From: an uncultured Alphaproteobacteria bacterium
Lineage (GTDB): Bacteria; Pseudomonadota; Alphaproteobacteria; Thalassobaculales; Thalassobaculaceae
Assembly (NCBI GenBank): GCA_938028645.1
Contig: CALIMD010000106.1
Coordinates: 1-13,858 of the forward strand
Length of the DNA stretch: 13,858 nt
Direction of reading: 5' to 3'
A program made the position numbers and the translations under genes. Shown here in pieces: positions 1 through 6,781 of this stretch. The stretch's first letter is position 1, and each line of letters begins with the position of its first letter. Under the pieces are notes generated by a model. That model did not search any database, was not told the origin of the DNA, and saw only the letters and a list, made by a program, of their open reading frames with translations.

Positions 1-9
1 TGCTGTCAC

Positions 10-60
10 TTAAGTGATTAACTAAGGTGGGGACACCTACCCTATACTCAGATCACTTAA
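10..60. repeat. Inverted repeat with nested hairpin
   Basis: TTAAGTGAT (10-18) and ATCACTTAA (52-60) are perfect 9-base inverted copies. Between them AGGTG (25-29) and CACCT (34-38) can form a small hairpin with a GGGA loop. TCACTTAAGTGA (6-17) is also a perfect 12-base palindrome, so the left arm has two competing partners. The structure is read directly from the sequence. It could be an RNA fold, such as the 3' end of a transcript beyond the window edge, or a protein-binding site. Confidence 0.4.
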
Positions 61-161
61 TTTAAACTAAAGAACATATAGTCCTGACACACATAAACAC
101 TCTCGCAGCAAAACTTATAAATAGGCAGCTTTGGACATTACACAAGTGAACTAAGCATCGT

Positions 162-194
162 CAGTGACTCTTATATGAGTCGATAGAGTCACTG
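162..194. repeat. Inverted repeat, 9-base perfect arms
   Basis: CAGTGACTC (162-170) and GAGTCACTG (186-194) are perfect inverted copies separated by 15 bases. A shorter internal alternative pairs GACTC (166-170) with GAGTC (177-181), so two mutually exclusive hairpins are possible. On neither strand is it followed by a strong T run, so a Rho-independent terminator call is weak. Confidence 0.4.
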
Positions 195-268
195 TAAGTG
201 TGGTTTTAAAGAAGACTTAATCTACCAAATGCATCACACAAAAGCGCATATCAAAATGTCATACAAAA

Positions 269-344
<76 letters not shown>

Positions 345-346
345 AA

Positions 347-372
347 CCTATCTACTAAAATTAGTAGTTAGG
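347..372. repeat. Dyad in the leader of tRNA-Thr
   Basis: CCTA-T-CTACTAA (347-358) and TTAGTAG-T-TAGG (361-372) form an inverted repeat of 11 pairs with one T-T mismatch and a 2-base centre. It fills the space between the predicted transcription start of the minus-strand tRNA-Thr (about 370) and its mature 5' end at 344. It would therefore be either a hairpin in the 5' leader removed by RNase P or a binding site overlapping the start region. Confidence 0.4.
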
Positions 373-376
373 CGCT

Positions 377-404
377 GATATACCACATCATAGCCAGATA
401 TCAA
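377..404 (-). promoter_or_regulatory. Probable sigma70-type promoter for tRNA-Thr
   Basis: On the minus strand, TTGATA (399-404, five of six matches to TTGACA) is followed after 16 bases by TATATC (377-382, four of six matches to TATAAT). The next bases, AGCGCC, form a GC-rich discriminator of the kind found on promoters under stringent control. The predicted start is near 370, about 25 bases before the mature tRNA 5' end. Prediction is from motif inspection only. Confidence 0.5.
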
Positions 405-492
405 CTAAATCTGACATAGGATATTTGTTTTTTGAGAAATCTAGGAATGAAAAGTGCAAACTTTTAAAATTGAAGGTTAAAATAGAGGTCTT

Positions 493-1347
493 TCAGCAAA
501 CGTCTTTACGACGCTGAAGCTCGTAGAGTGCTATGCTAGCGGCATTTGAAACATTAAGAGTTGAAAAATGATCAACCGTTGGCAGGGAGACAAGCTGATC
601 GCAGCTTTCTCGAGTTAGTCGCCGTAAACCTGCCCCCTCTGCTCCTAAAATCAATGCTAATCGGGTTGTCAAAGCTGTGTTATTGATAGATACCTCTGAC
701 TCTCCCGCTAATCCAAAACAAGAGATGTCAAAATCTTGCATTTTACGAATTGCTCTGGCTATATTTGTTACTCTGAATATGGGAATAATTTCTGTAGCCC
801 CCGATGCAGCTTTGGCAAGCATGCCGTCAAGTTTTGGAGCGTTTCTGCTTTGTAAAATCATTCCATGAGCTCCTAAAGCTGCCGAAGACCGAGCGATAGC
901 ACCAACATTCTGTGGGTCTGTAACCTGATCTAATAAAACTAGTGTAAGATGGGGTGTTGTTTTATGTTTTTCTAAAAACCAATCAAAATCGGGCTCTTGT
1001 AGAGCCTCTGATATGATGACGAAACCTTGATGAAGTGAATCTGAAGGAACTAAAAGATTTAATTCTTGGATAGGCAAAACTTCGAGTTCTGGAATAGAAC
1101 AGAGGCCGTTATTGCGAATTTTGGATATTTCTTCATCTAGAAGCGCCCGGTTGTTTTTCGAACACAAAACGCGACTTAGTATCCTTTTTGGGTTATGAAG
1201 CGCCGCAATTACGGCGTGGCGTCCCCAAAGCATCGAAGGTTGCTCTAGATTTTTAAAAACAGGATTAGAATAATGATCTCTTTCTGCGTTGTGGGTTTTA
1301 TTAAATCGTACGTCTCTCCAACGCTTGTTTTTATGTTTGTTCACCAA
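493..1347 (-). CDS. rlmB: 23S rRNA 2'-O-ribose methyltransferase, TrmH/SpoU family (RlmB-like)
   Basis: This 284-residue SPOUT-class enzyme is predicted to transfer methyl from S-adenosylmethionine to the 2'-OH of a 23S rRNA guanosine (G2251 in the peptidyl-tRNA loop for E. coli RlmB). A basic N-terminal tail (about 1-38) precedes the L30e-like substrate-binding domain (about 39-120, opening LWGRHAV). The knotted catalytic domain follows with all three family motifs: DPQNVGAIARSS (144-155, with N147 and R153), LGAEGAGL (234-241) and LNVSNAA (264-270). The start is non-ATG: TTG at 1345-1347 or GTG at 1342-1344, because the frame is closed by a TAG just upstream and the next ATG is residue 39. 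No strong ribosome site precedes either candidate. It is divergent from the tRNA-Tyr/Gly/tuf unit and upstream of tRNA-Thr on the same strand. The exact target nucleotide is inferred from the family. Confidence 0.92.
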   Translation of the reverse strand: MVNKHKNKRWRDVRFNKTHNAERDHYSNPVFKNLEQPSMLWGRHAVIAALHNPKRILSRVLCSKNNRALLDEEISKIRNNGLCSIPELEVLPIQELNLLVPSDSLHQGFVIISEALQEPDFDWFLEKHKTTPHLTLVLLDQVTDPQNVGAIARSSAALGAHGMILQSRNAPKLDGMLAKAASGATEIIPIFRVTNIARAIRKMQDFDISCFGLAGESEVSINNTALTTRLALILGAEGAGLRRLTRESCDQLVSLPTVDHFSTLNVSNAASIALYELQRRKDVC

Positions 1348-1453
1348 CTCATGTACGCCCTAGTTTAAGAAACAAAATTTTTATGAATTAAAGGATTTGG
1401 GGTATCTTTACTAGAGATAATGATCTGTTTCTCTGAATAAATCGTTTTTGGCG

Positions 1454-1481
1454 TTGACAAATAGCCGAGTTTCTCCATATT
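1454..1481 (+). promoter_or_regulatory. Probable sigma70-type promoter for tRNA-Tyr/tRNA-Gly/tuf
   Basis: A perfect -35 box, TTGACA, at 1454-1459 is followed after 16 bases by CATATT (1476-1481, four of six matches to TATAAT). The following GCGCAA is a GC-rich discriminator. A/T-rich tracts lie just upstream (around 1425-1450), as in UP elements. The predicted start is near 1488, about 60 bases before mature tRNA-Tyr. This is probably the main promoter for the tRNAs and, by read-through, for tuf and the ribosomal protein genes. A second A/T-rich element, TATAGT (1511-1516), lacks a matching -35 box. Confidence 0.6.
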
Positions 1482-1550
1482 GCGCAATTCTATTCGAGTG
1501 CTAGGGACTATATAGTGTGAGTGCAAAAACCTGGTATCCCGAATGTTCGA

Positions 1551-1635
1551 GGTGGGGTGCCCGAGTGGTTAAAGGGGACGGGCTGTAAACCCGTTAGCTT
1601 TGCTTACGTTGGTTCGAATCCAACCCCCACCACCA
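1551..1635 (+). tRNA. tRNA-Tyr (anticodon GUA)
   Basis: This is an 85-nucleotide class II tRNA with a long variable arm. The acceptor stem GGTGGGG/CCCCACC is perfect, and the anticodon stem is ACGGG/CCCGT around CTGTAAA, with GTA at 1585-1587. The variable arm occupies about 1595-1607, the T arm is GTTGG-TTCGAAT-CCAAC, the discriminator is A, and CCA is encoded (1633-1635). It is the first gene of the rightward unit tRNA-Tyr, tRNA-Gly, tuf, an order also seen upstream of tufB in many Proteobacteria. Confidence 0.98.
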
Positions 1636-1687
1636 TTATGTTTCTAAGAGCTATTCAATAGGCTTTTGGATGCCGGTGAATGTAAAA

Positions 1688-1708
1688 GACCAGTGGTTTA
1701 AGCTGGTC
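1688..1708 (+). repeat. Small hairpin in the tRNA-Tyr/tRNA-Gly spacer
   Basis: GACCAG (1688-1693) and CTGGTC (1703-1708) can pair around a 9-base loop within the 106-base spacer between the two tRNAs. There is no T tract after it, so it does not look like a terminator. It may mark a precursor processing region. No other gene is visible in the spacer. Confidence 0.3.
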
Positions 1709-1741
1709 GTCCACAAGAAGTGCGTGATGCGCGGGAGCTGG

Positions 1742-1815
1742 GCGGGTGTAGCTCAATGGTAGAGCAGCAGCCTTCCAAGCTGAATATGAGGGTTCGATTC
1801 CCTTCACCCGCTCCA
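1742..1815 (+). tRNA. tRNA-Gly (anticodon UCC)
   Basis: This is a 74-nucleotide cloverleaf. The acceptor stem is GCGGGTG/CACCCGC, the D stem GCTC/GAGC, and the anticodon loop CTTCCAA carries TCC at 1774-1776. The discriminator is T and CCA is encoded (1813-1815). The outermost anticodon-stem position is G27-A43 rather than a Watson-Crick pair. It reads GGA/GGG glycine codons and lies 106 bases after tRNA-Tyr and 96 bases before the tuf start, on the same predicted transcript. Confidence 0.98.
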
Positions 1816-1820
1816 ATGCG

Positions 1821-1849
1821 CTCGCAAAAACGTTGTGGTATGTTATTAT
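1821..1849 (+). promoter_or_regulatory. Weak candidate tuf-proximal promoter
   Basis: TATTAT (1844-1849) matches TATAAT at five of six positions. The hexamer 17 bases upstream (1821-1826, CTCGCA) is a poor -35. If used, transcription would start near 1856, at the left arm of the hairpin at 1857-1879. This would let tuf be transcribed independently of the tRNAs. The evidence is thin. Confidence 0.2.
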
Positions 1850-1856
1850 TTGAGTG

Positions 1857-1890
1857 CACGATCGTCACGTGACGGCGTGTTTTTGGTTTT
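1857..1890 (+). terminator. Terminator-like hairpin (possible attenuator) between tRNA-Gly and tuf
   Basis: CACG (1857-1860) pairs with CGTG (1876-1879), and inside it lies the perfect 12-base palindrome CGTCACGTGACG (1863-1874), giving CGTC/GACG around an ACGT loop. The stem is followed at once by TTTTTGGTTTT (1880-1890). This is the layout of an intrinsic terminator, interrupted by a small AT/G internal loop and a GG in the T tract. Because tuf starts only 22 bases later with no strong promoter between, partial termination or attenuation seems more likely than full termination. The palindrome could instead be a protein-binding site. Confidence 0.4.
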
Positions 1891-1911
1891 GCCCGAGACG
1901 GAGTTGTAAAG

Positions 1912-3102
<1,191 letters not shown>

Positions 3103-3152
3103 TTTTTACTTTTATTTGAGAATTAAGGTATTTTTTTGTGACCATTTTGGTT

Positions 3153-3157
3153 GAGGA
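3153..3157 (+). promoter_or_regulatory. Ribosome binding site deciding the rpsJ start
   Basis: GAGGA lies eight bases before the ATG at 3166. An in-frame TTG at 3151 would overlap this site and add five non-conserved residues, so the ATG is the better start. Confidence 0.8.
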
Positions 3158-3165
3158 CCGATCCC

Positions 3166-3474
3166 ATGGATAGTCAAAATATAAGAATTCGTCTAAAGGC
3201 GTTTGATCATAGAGTTCTAGATCAATCCACTGGCGAGATAGTAAATACGGCAAAAAGAACCGGTGCCCAAGTACGTGGTCCAATTCCTCTTCCTAACCGT
3301 ATTGAAAAATTCACTATTCTTCGGGGGCCTCACGTGGACAAAAAGAGTAGAGAACAGTTTGAAATACGAACTCATAAACGCTTGTTAGATATAATAGACC
3401 CTACCCCACAAACTGTGGATGCATTGATGAAACTTGATTTGGCCGCTGGGGTCGATGTCGAGATAAAACTTTAG
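3166..3474 (+). CDS. rpsJ: 30S ribosomal protein S10 (NusE)
   Basis: S10 is a 102-residue protein of the 30S head that also acts in transcription antitermination as NusE, with NusB. The N terminus MDSQNIRIRLKAFDHR and the central stretch around RGPIPLPNR (about 44-52) are diagnostic. The start at 3166 restores the family's usual length. It is the first gene of the S10 operon, 63 bases after tuf. That spacer has only weak hairpins and no clear terminator or promoter, so co-transcription with tuf is likely. In E. coli an L4-binding leader precedes rpsJ; no comparable long leader fits here, because tuf is too close. Confidence 0.98.
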   Translation: MDSQNIRIRLKAFDHRVLDQSTGEIVNTAKRTGAQVRGPIPLPNRIEKFTILRGPHVDKKSREQFEIRTHKRLLDIIDPTPQTVDALMKLDLAAGVDVEIKL

Positions 3475-3489
3475 GGTTGGAGTAGTAAG

Positions 3490-4314
3490 ATGCGGTCTGG
3501 AATTATTGCCATGAAAGTAGGCATGACAAGAGTATTTGCGGAGGATGGCCGTCATGTCCCCGTTACTGTTCTGAAGGTAGATGATTGCCGGGTAGTGGCT
3601 AAAAGAACAATGGAAATAGATGGATATAACGCCTTACAAATTGGTGTGGGGACAGCCAAGGTAAAACGAACATCGAAGCAGATGCGAGGTCATTTTGCAA
3701 AGGCAGAAGTGGCTCCAAAACAAAAACTTACAGAATTTAGGGTGGATGAAGATGCCCTTATCGAGGTTGGTTCGGAGATTCTTGCGGATCATTTCGTGAA
3801 TGGTCAGAAAATAGATGTTGTAGGAACCTCAATCGGGAAAGGGTTCGCCGGAGCGATGAAACGGCACAACTTCCATGGTTTGAGGGCGTCACACGGTGTA
3901 TCTGTTTCCCACAGGTCCCACGGTTCTACGGGTAACAGCCAAGACCCGGGACGTGTTTGGAAAGGGAAGAAAATGGCAGGCCACATGGGCGATCATAGGG
4001 TAACTACCCAAAACCTCAAAATTTATTCAACGGATGTAGATGCGGGAATAATATTGATTGAGGGTGCTGTGCCCGGATCAAAAGGTTCCTACGTTTTAGT
4101 TAAAGATGCTCACAAATCACCTAGGCCTGAGGATGCACCTTTCCCGGCATCTATTCGCTCTAAGGTGGAGGGGAGTAACAGAGACGCTAGTGCTGAACTT
4201 GTTGACGAAGAGATTAAAGAGGGTTCTGCGACGGATGAGGTGCCCAATCAAACCGATTTGAGCCAAGACGAAGGTAGGATTGATGAGGCTAGCACCGAAG
4301 AGAAAGAGAGCTGA
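3490..4314 (+). CDS. rplC: 50S ribosomal protein L3 with acidic C-terminal tail
   Basis: L3 is an early 50S assembly protein whose long loop reaches towards the peptidyl transferase centre. The conserved body covers about residues 1-208, with SHGSTGNSQDPGRVWKGKKM at 143-162. Q151 there aligns with the glutamine methylated by PrmB in E. coli. Total length is 274 residues against 209 in E. coli. The excess is a C-terminal extension from about 209. Residues 227-274 contain 17 Asp/Glu and only 4 Lys/Arg, so this segment is probably disordered. The first part (PEDAPFPASIR) resembles tails I recall from some alphaproteobacterial L3 proteins; the acidic remainder is less familiar. A GGAG site precedes the ATG. 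It follows rpsJ by 15 bases, and rplD begins 4 bases after its stop. Confidence 0.97.
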   Translation: MRSGIIAMKVGMTRVFAEDGRHVPVTVLKVDDCRVVAKRTMEIDGYNALQIGVGTAKVKRTSKQMRGHFAKAEVAPKQKLTEFRVDEDALIEVGSEILADHFVNGQKIDVVGTSIGKGFAGAMKRHNFHGLRASHGVSVSHRSHGSTGNSQDPGRVWKGKKMAGHMGDHRVTTQNLKIYSTDVDAGIILIEGAVPGSKGSYVLVKDAHKSPRPEDAPFPASIRSKVEGSNRDASAELVDEEIKEGSATDEVPNQTDLSQDEGRIDEASTEEKES

Positions 4315-4318
4315 GGAT

Positions 4319-4936
4319 ATGAAGTTTTCAGTTAAAAGTTTTGATAATAAAGATATAGGCGAAATTGAGTTAAATGACTCTGTTTTTGGTATAAATCCTA
4401 GAAGAGACATATTAGCCAGAGTTGTAAACTGGCAGTTGGCAAAGCGCCGTGCTGGGACACACAAGGTAAAGTTGGTGGGTGAAATAAGAGGAACGACGGC
4501 AAAGCCGTTTCGACAAAAAGGAACAGGGCGGGCTCGCCAAGGAACTACCAGAGCGGTTCAATTTCGAGGGGGGGCGACAGCCCACGGTCCGGTTGTTAGA
4601 AGTCATGCGCACGATTTACCAAAAAAAGTTCGGAAGCTTGGATTAAAATGCGCTCTTTCCGCCAAACGGGCAGAAGGAAAGTTAATAGTCGTAGATAAAA
4701 TAGAAACTACAGGAAAAACAAAAGAGATAGCAAAGCAGCTTTCTTTGCTGGGTGTCGCTTCTACTTTGTTAATTGATGGAGTAGTGATTAACAGTGAATT
4801 TGCGAGGGCCGCACGAAATATACCAAAAACAGATATCCTTCCGTGTCAGGGCGCTAATGTTTATGACATTCTGCGACGGGACACACTTATTTTGACCCGT
4901 GATGCTGTACACCAATTAGAGGAGCGGCTTAAATGA
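4319..4936 (+). CDS. rplD: 50S ribosomal protein L4
   Basis: L4 is a 205-residue 50S protein that binds 23S rRNA and lines the exit tunnel. In many bacteria it also represses the S10 operon. The chosen start gives MKFSVKSFDN. Upstream in-frame ATGs at 4280 and 4283 would add 13 non-conserved residues inside the end of rplC. The extended basic loop (about 45-96) carries KPFRQKGTGRARQGTTR, GGATAHGP and RSHAHDLPKK, all conserved. The rplC stop is at 4312-4314 and this ATG at 4319, so translational coupling is expected. The best upstream purine tract, AGAGAG (4305-4310), lies inside rplC. The last four bases overlap rplW. Confidence 0.97.
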   Translation: MKFSVKSFDNKDIGEIELNDSVFGINPRRDILARVVNWQLAKRRAGTHKVKLVGEIRGTTAKPFRQKGTGRARQGTTRAVQFRGGATAHGPVVRSHAHDLPKKVRKLGLKCALSAKRAEGKLIVVDKIETTGKTKEIAKQLSLLGVASTLLIDGVVINSEFARAARNIPKTDILPCQGANVYDILRRDTLILTRDAVHQLEERLK

Positions 4937-5262
4937 GTATTAGGCCACATAATGCTAGCCAAGTAAAACTAACTCAGGAACAGATGTATGAAATCATCCG
5001 GGAGCCGATAGTTACAGAAAAAAGTACACTAGGGTCACAATTTGGGCAGGTGACATTTAAAGTGGGCTTATTGGCAACAAAACCAGAGATAAAGGTTGCG
5101 GTGGAACAGCTATTTGATCGCAAGGTCAAAGCAGTAAACACACTAAGGCAGAAAGGAAAAGTTAAAAGATTCCGCGGAAGACTTGGTCGAAGATCTGATT
5201 TCAAGAAGGCGGTGGTTACTTTTGAAGACGGCCAAGATGTCGATGTCAGTCAGGGAGTTTAA
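4933..5262 (+). CDS. rplW: 50S ribosomal protein L23
   Basis: L23 is a 109-residue protein at the exit of the peptide tunnel, where trigger factor and SRP dock. The core starts at YEIIREPIVTEKST (19-32) and includes NTLRQKGKVKRFRGRLGRR, followed by the SDFKKAVVTF strand. It is about nine residues longer than the E. coli protein because of an N-terminal extension; this form is familiar from alphaproteobacteria. An internal ATG at 4984 could give a shorter protein, but AGAGGAG (4918-4924), eight bases before the ATG at 4933, strongly favours the long form. Its ATGA start overlaps the rplD stop by four bases. Confidence 0.97.
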   Translation: MSIRPHNASQVKLTQEQMYEIIREPIVTEKSTLGSQFGQVTFKVGLLATKPEIKVAVEQLFDRKVKAVNTLRQKGKVKRFRGRLGRRSDFKKAVVTFEDGQDVDVSQGV

Positions 5263-5267
5263 GGCAA

Positions 5268-6092
5268 ATGGCTCTAAAACACTATAACCCCACAACACCT
5301 TCACAACGTCAGTTAGTTACGGTAGATCGCTCTGAACTCTGGAAAGGCAAACCGGTAAAAAAATTAACTAGAGGACTCACGAAGTCAGGCGGTCGAAATA
5401 ATAAAGGGCGTATCACTATGTGGCACCGTGGTGGCGGTCACAAGCGTACCTACCGTATAGTCGATTTCAAACGTCGGAAGCTGGACGTAGAGGGTACAGT
5501 GCAACGACTAGAATATGATCCGAATAGAACGGCGTTCATAGCCTTAATCGAGTACGAGGATGGTGAGCAGGCATATATAATTGCTCCACAGCGACTGGGT
5601 ATTGGAGATAAAATTCTAGCTGCACAACGCGCGGATATCAAACCCGGAAATGCGATGCCTATAAGCAGTATACCCGTTGGTACAATAATACATAATGTTG
5701 AATTGAAGCCAGGAAAAGGGGGGCAGTTGGCACGATCGGCTGGTGCATATGTGCAGCTCGTAGGCCGGGAATCAGGGTATGCGTTACTTCGACTCACTTC
5801 GGGGGAGGTTCGAAGAGTTCGGGCGGAGTGTATGGCTTCGATAGGGGCGGTCTCTAACCCGGATCAGAAGAATACTAACTTAGGTAAGGCAGGTAGGAAG
5901 CGCTGGTTGGGGCGTCGGCCGGTCGTTAGAGGTGTGGTTATGAATCCAATCGATCACCCTCATGGCGGTGGAGAGGGAAGAACTTCTGGTGGCCGGCATC
6001 CTGTCACTCCATGGGGTGTGCCCACAAAAGGGAAGCGTACACGGAATAACAAAAAGACTGATCGGCTGATTATTCGCCGTCGTCGTAAATAG
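5268..6092 (+). CDS. rplB: 50S ribosomal protein L2
   Basis: L2 is a 274-residue 50S protein needed for subunit association and peptidyl transfer, binding 23S rRNA domain IV. The N-terminal OB-fold and SH3-like domains are followed by the conserved NPIDHPHGGGEGRTSGG (226-242). H230 there corresponds to the functionally important H229 of E. coli L2. The C terminus is strongly basic (IIRRRRK). It begins 5 bases after rplW. ATA supplies 8 of its 17 isoleucine codons, in contrast to tuf. Confidence 0.99.
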   Translation: MALKHYNPTTPSQRQLVTVDRSELWKGKPVKKLTRGLTKSGGRNNKGRITMWHRGGGHKRTYRIVDFKRRKLDVEGTVQRLEYDPNRTAFIALIEYEDGEQAYIIAPQRLGIGDKILAAQRADIKPGNAMPISSIPVGTIIHNVELKPGKGGQLARSAGAYVQLVGRESGYALLRLTSGEVRRVRAECMASIGAVSNPDQKNTNLGKAGRKRWLGRRPVVRGVVMNPIDHPHGGGEGRTSGGRHPVTPWGVPTKGKRTRNNKKTDRLIIRRRRK

Positions 6093-6093
6093 A

Positions 6094-6098
6094 AGAGG
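6094..6098 (+). promoter_or_regulatory. Ribosome binding site supporting the TTG start of rpsS
   Basis: AGAGG is followed by eight A residues and then TTG at 6107. The spacing is ideal, and the residues that follow the TTG match the conserved S19 N terminus immediately, so TTG is the true start. Confidence 0.8.
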
Positions 6099-6106
6099 AA
6101 AAAAAA

Positions 6107-6382
6107 TTGGCTCGCTCTGTTTGGAAAGGACCTTTCGTCGACGGTTACCTGCTTAAAAAAGCGGAGGCAACTCTAGCGTCTGGTCGGAACACAGTTATTA
6201 AAATTTGGTCTCGGCGGTCTACTATTATGCCTCAGTTTGTGGGCTTAACATTTGGTGTGCATAATGGGCAGAAGTTCGTACCTGTATTGGTGACAGAGCA
6301 TATGGTCGGGCATAAGTTTGGAGAATTTGCTCCCACACGTACTTACTTTGGGCATGCAGCTGATAAGAAGGCTCGCCGCTAG
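6107..6382 (+). CDS. rpsS: 30S ribosomal protein S19
   Basis: S19 is a 91-residue protein of the 30S head near the A-site tRNA; it pairs with S13 and forms an intersubunit bridge. The N terminus ARSVWKGPFVDGYLLKK and the C-terminal GHKFGEFAPTRTYFGHAADK are highly conserved. The initiation codon is TTG, unusual for an abundant ribosomal protein; no in-frame ATG or GTG lies nearby upstream, and the conserved sequence begins at residue 2. It lies 14 bases after rplB and 18 before rplV. Confidence 0.97.
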   Translation: MARSVWKGPFVDGYLLKKAEATLASGRNTVIKIWSRRSTIMPQFVGLTFGVHNGQKFVPVLVTEHMVGHKFGEFAPTRTYFGHAADKKARR

Positions 6383-6400
6383 AAACTGGGATGAACGATA

Positions 6401-6781
6401 ATGGGTAAAACTTCGGCAGGACGAAAAGTGGCAGAGAACGAAGCATATGCAGTTCTTCGCAATCTTAGGATAAGTCCCCAAAAACTAAATTTGGTAGCAA
6501 CGATGATCCGGGGTATGGACGCTGAAAAGGCCCTCGCCGCCCTAACATTTTCCCGGAGACGGATCAGTGATGACGTAAAGAAAGCGGTGCAATCGGCTAT
6601 AGCAAACGCCGAGAACAACCATCAGCTTGACGTGGATAGATTATTTATAAAGGAAGCTTCTGTCGGAAAAGCGATCACAATGAGACGTTTCCGCCCGCGA
6701 GCAAGAGGTCGAACAGGCCGAATAAGAAAACCATTCTCTCATTTGACTGTTATAGTCAGTGAACGCCAGGAGGCTGTATAA
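6401..6781 (+). CDS. rplV: 50S ribosomal protein L22
   Basis: L22 is a 126-residue 50S protein whose extended beta-hairpin (about 85-112, including MRRFRPRARGRTGRIRK) lines the exit tunnel constriction, a known site of macrolide-resistance mutations. The globular part has the typical RISPQKLNLVATMIRG (23-38) and IANAENNH (67-74). It is longer than the 110-residue E. coli protein, through additions at both ends. Its TAA stop shares its last base with the rpsC start, so the two are probably translationally coupled. The ribosome site is modest (GGGA, 6388-6391). Confidence 0.98.
   Translation: MGKTSAGRKVAENEAYAVLRNLRISPQKLNLVATMIRGMDAEKALAALTFSRRRISDDVKKAVQSAIANAENNHQLDVDRLFIKEASVGKAITMRRFRPRARGRTGRIRKPFSHLTVIVSERQEAV

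Larger units (their letters stand above)
1..268. other. Non-coding intergenic region with repeated TCACT/AGTGA motifs
   Basis: I see no open frame running through this stretch: all three plus frames stop within the first 21 bases, and the minus frames either stop or lack a start. It contains several copies of TCACT or its complement AGTGA, including two clear inverted repeats (listed separately). A motif AAGTGA-ACTAAG recurs at about 12-26 (with three extra bases) and 144-155. It lies downstream of the minus-strand tRNA-Thr, so it may hold that transcript's end, but there is no convincing hairpin with a T tract. The role is unknown. Confidence 0.6.

Noticed and set aside
450..465. AAAAGT/ACTTTT hairpin as a terminator for rlmB
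   Set aside because: The stem is only 6 bp, almost all A/T, and is not followed by a T run in the direction of rlmB transcription, so it would be too weak to call.
677..868. A small plus-strand frame inside rlmB with a hydrophobic stretch
   Set aside because: It is antisense to the catalytic domain of rlmB, whose motifs are intact. No start signal or family match was seen.
3103..3165. Terminator or promoter between tuf and rpsJ
   Set aside because: Only 4-bp or shorter hairpins (for example ACCA/TGGT at 3141-3151) and weak hexamers are present; the T7 run at 3131-3137 has no stem before it. Read-through from tuf is the simpler reading.
3151..3165. Upstream TTG start for rpsJ giving a 107-residue S10
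   Set aside because: It would overlap the ribosome binding site and adds residues absent from the family; the ATG at 3166 gives the standard 102 residues.
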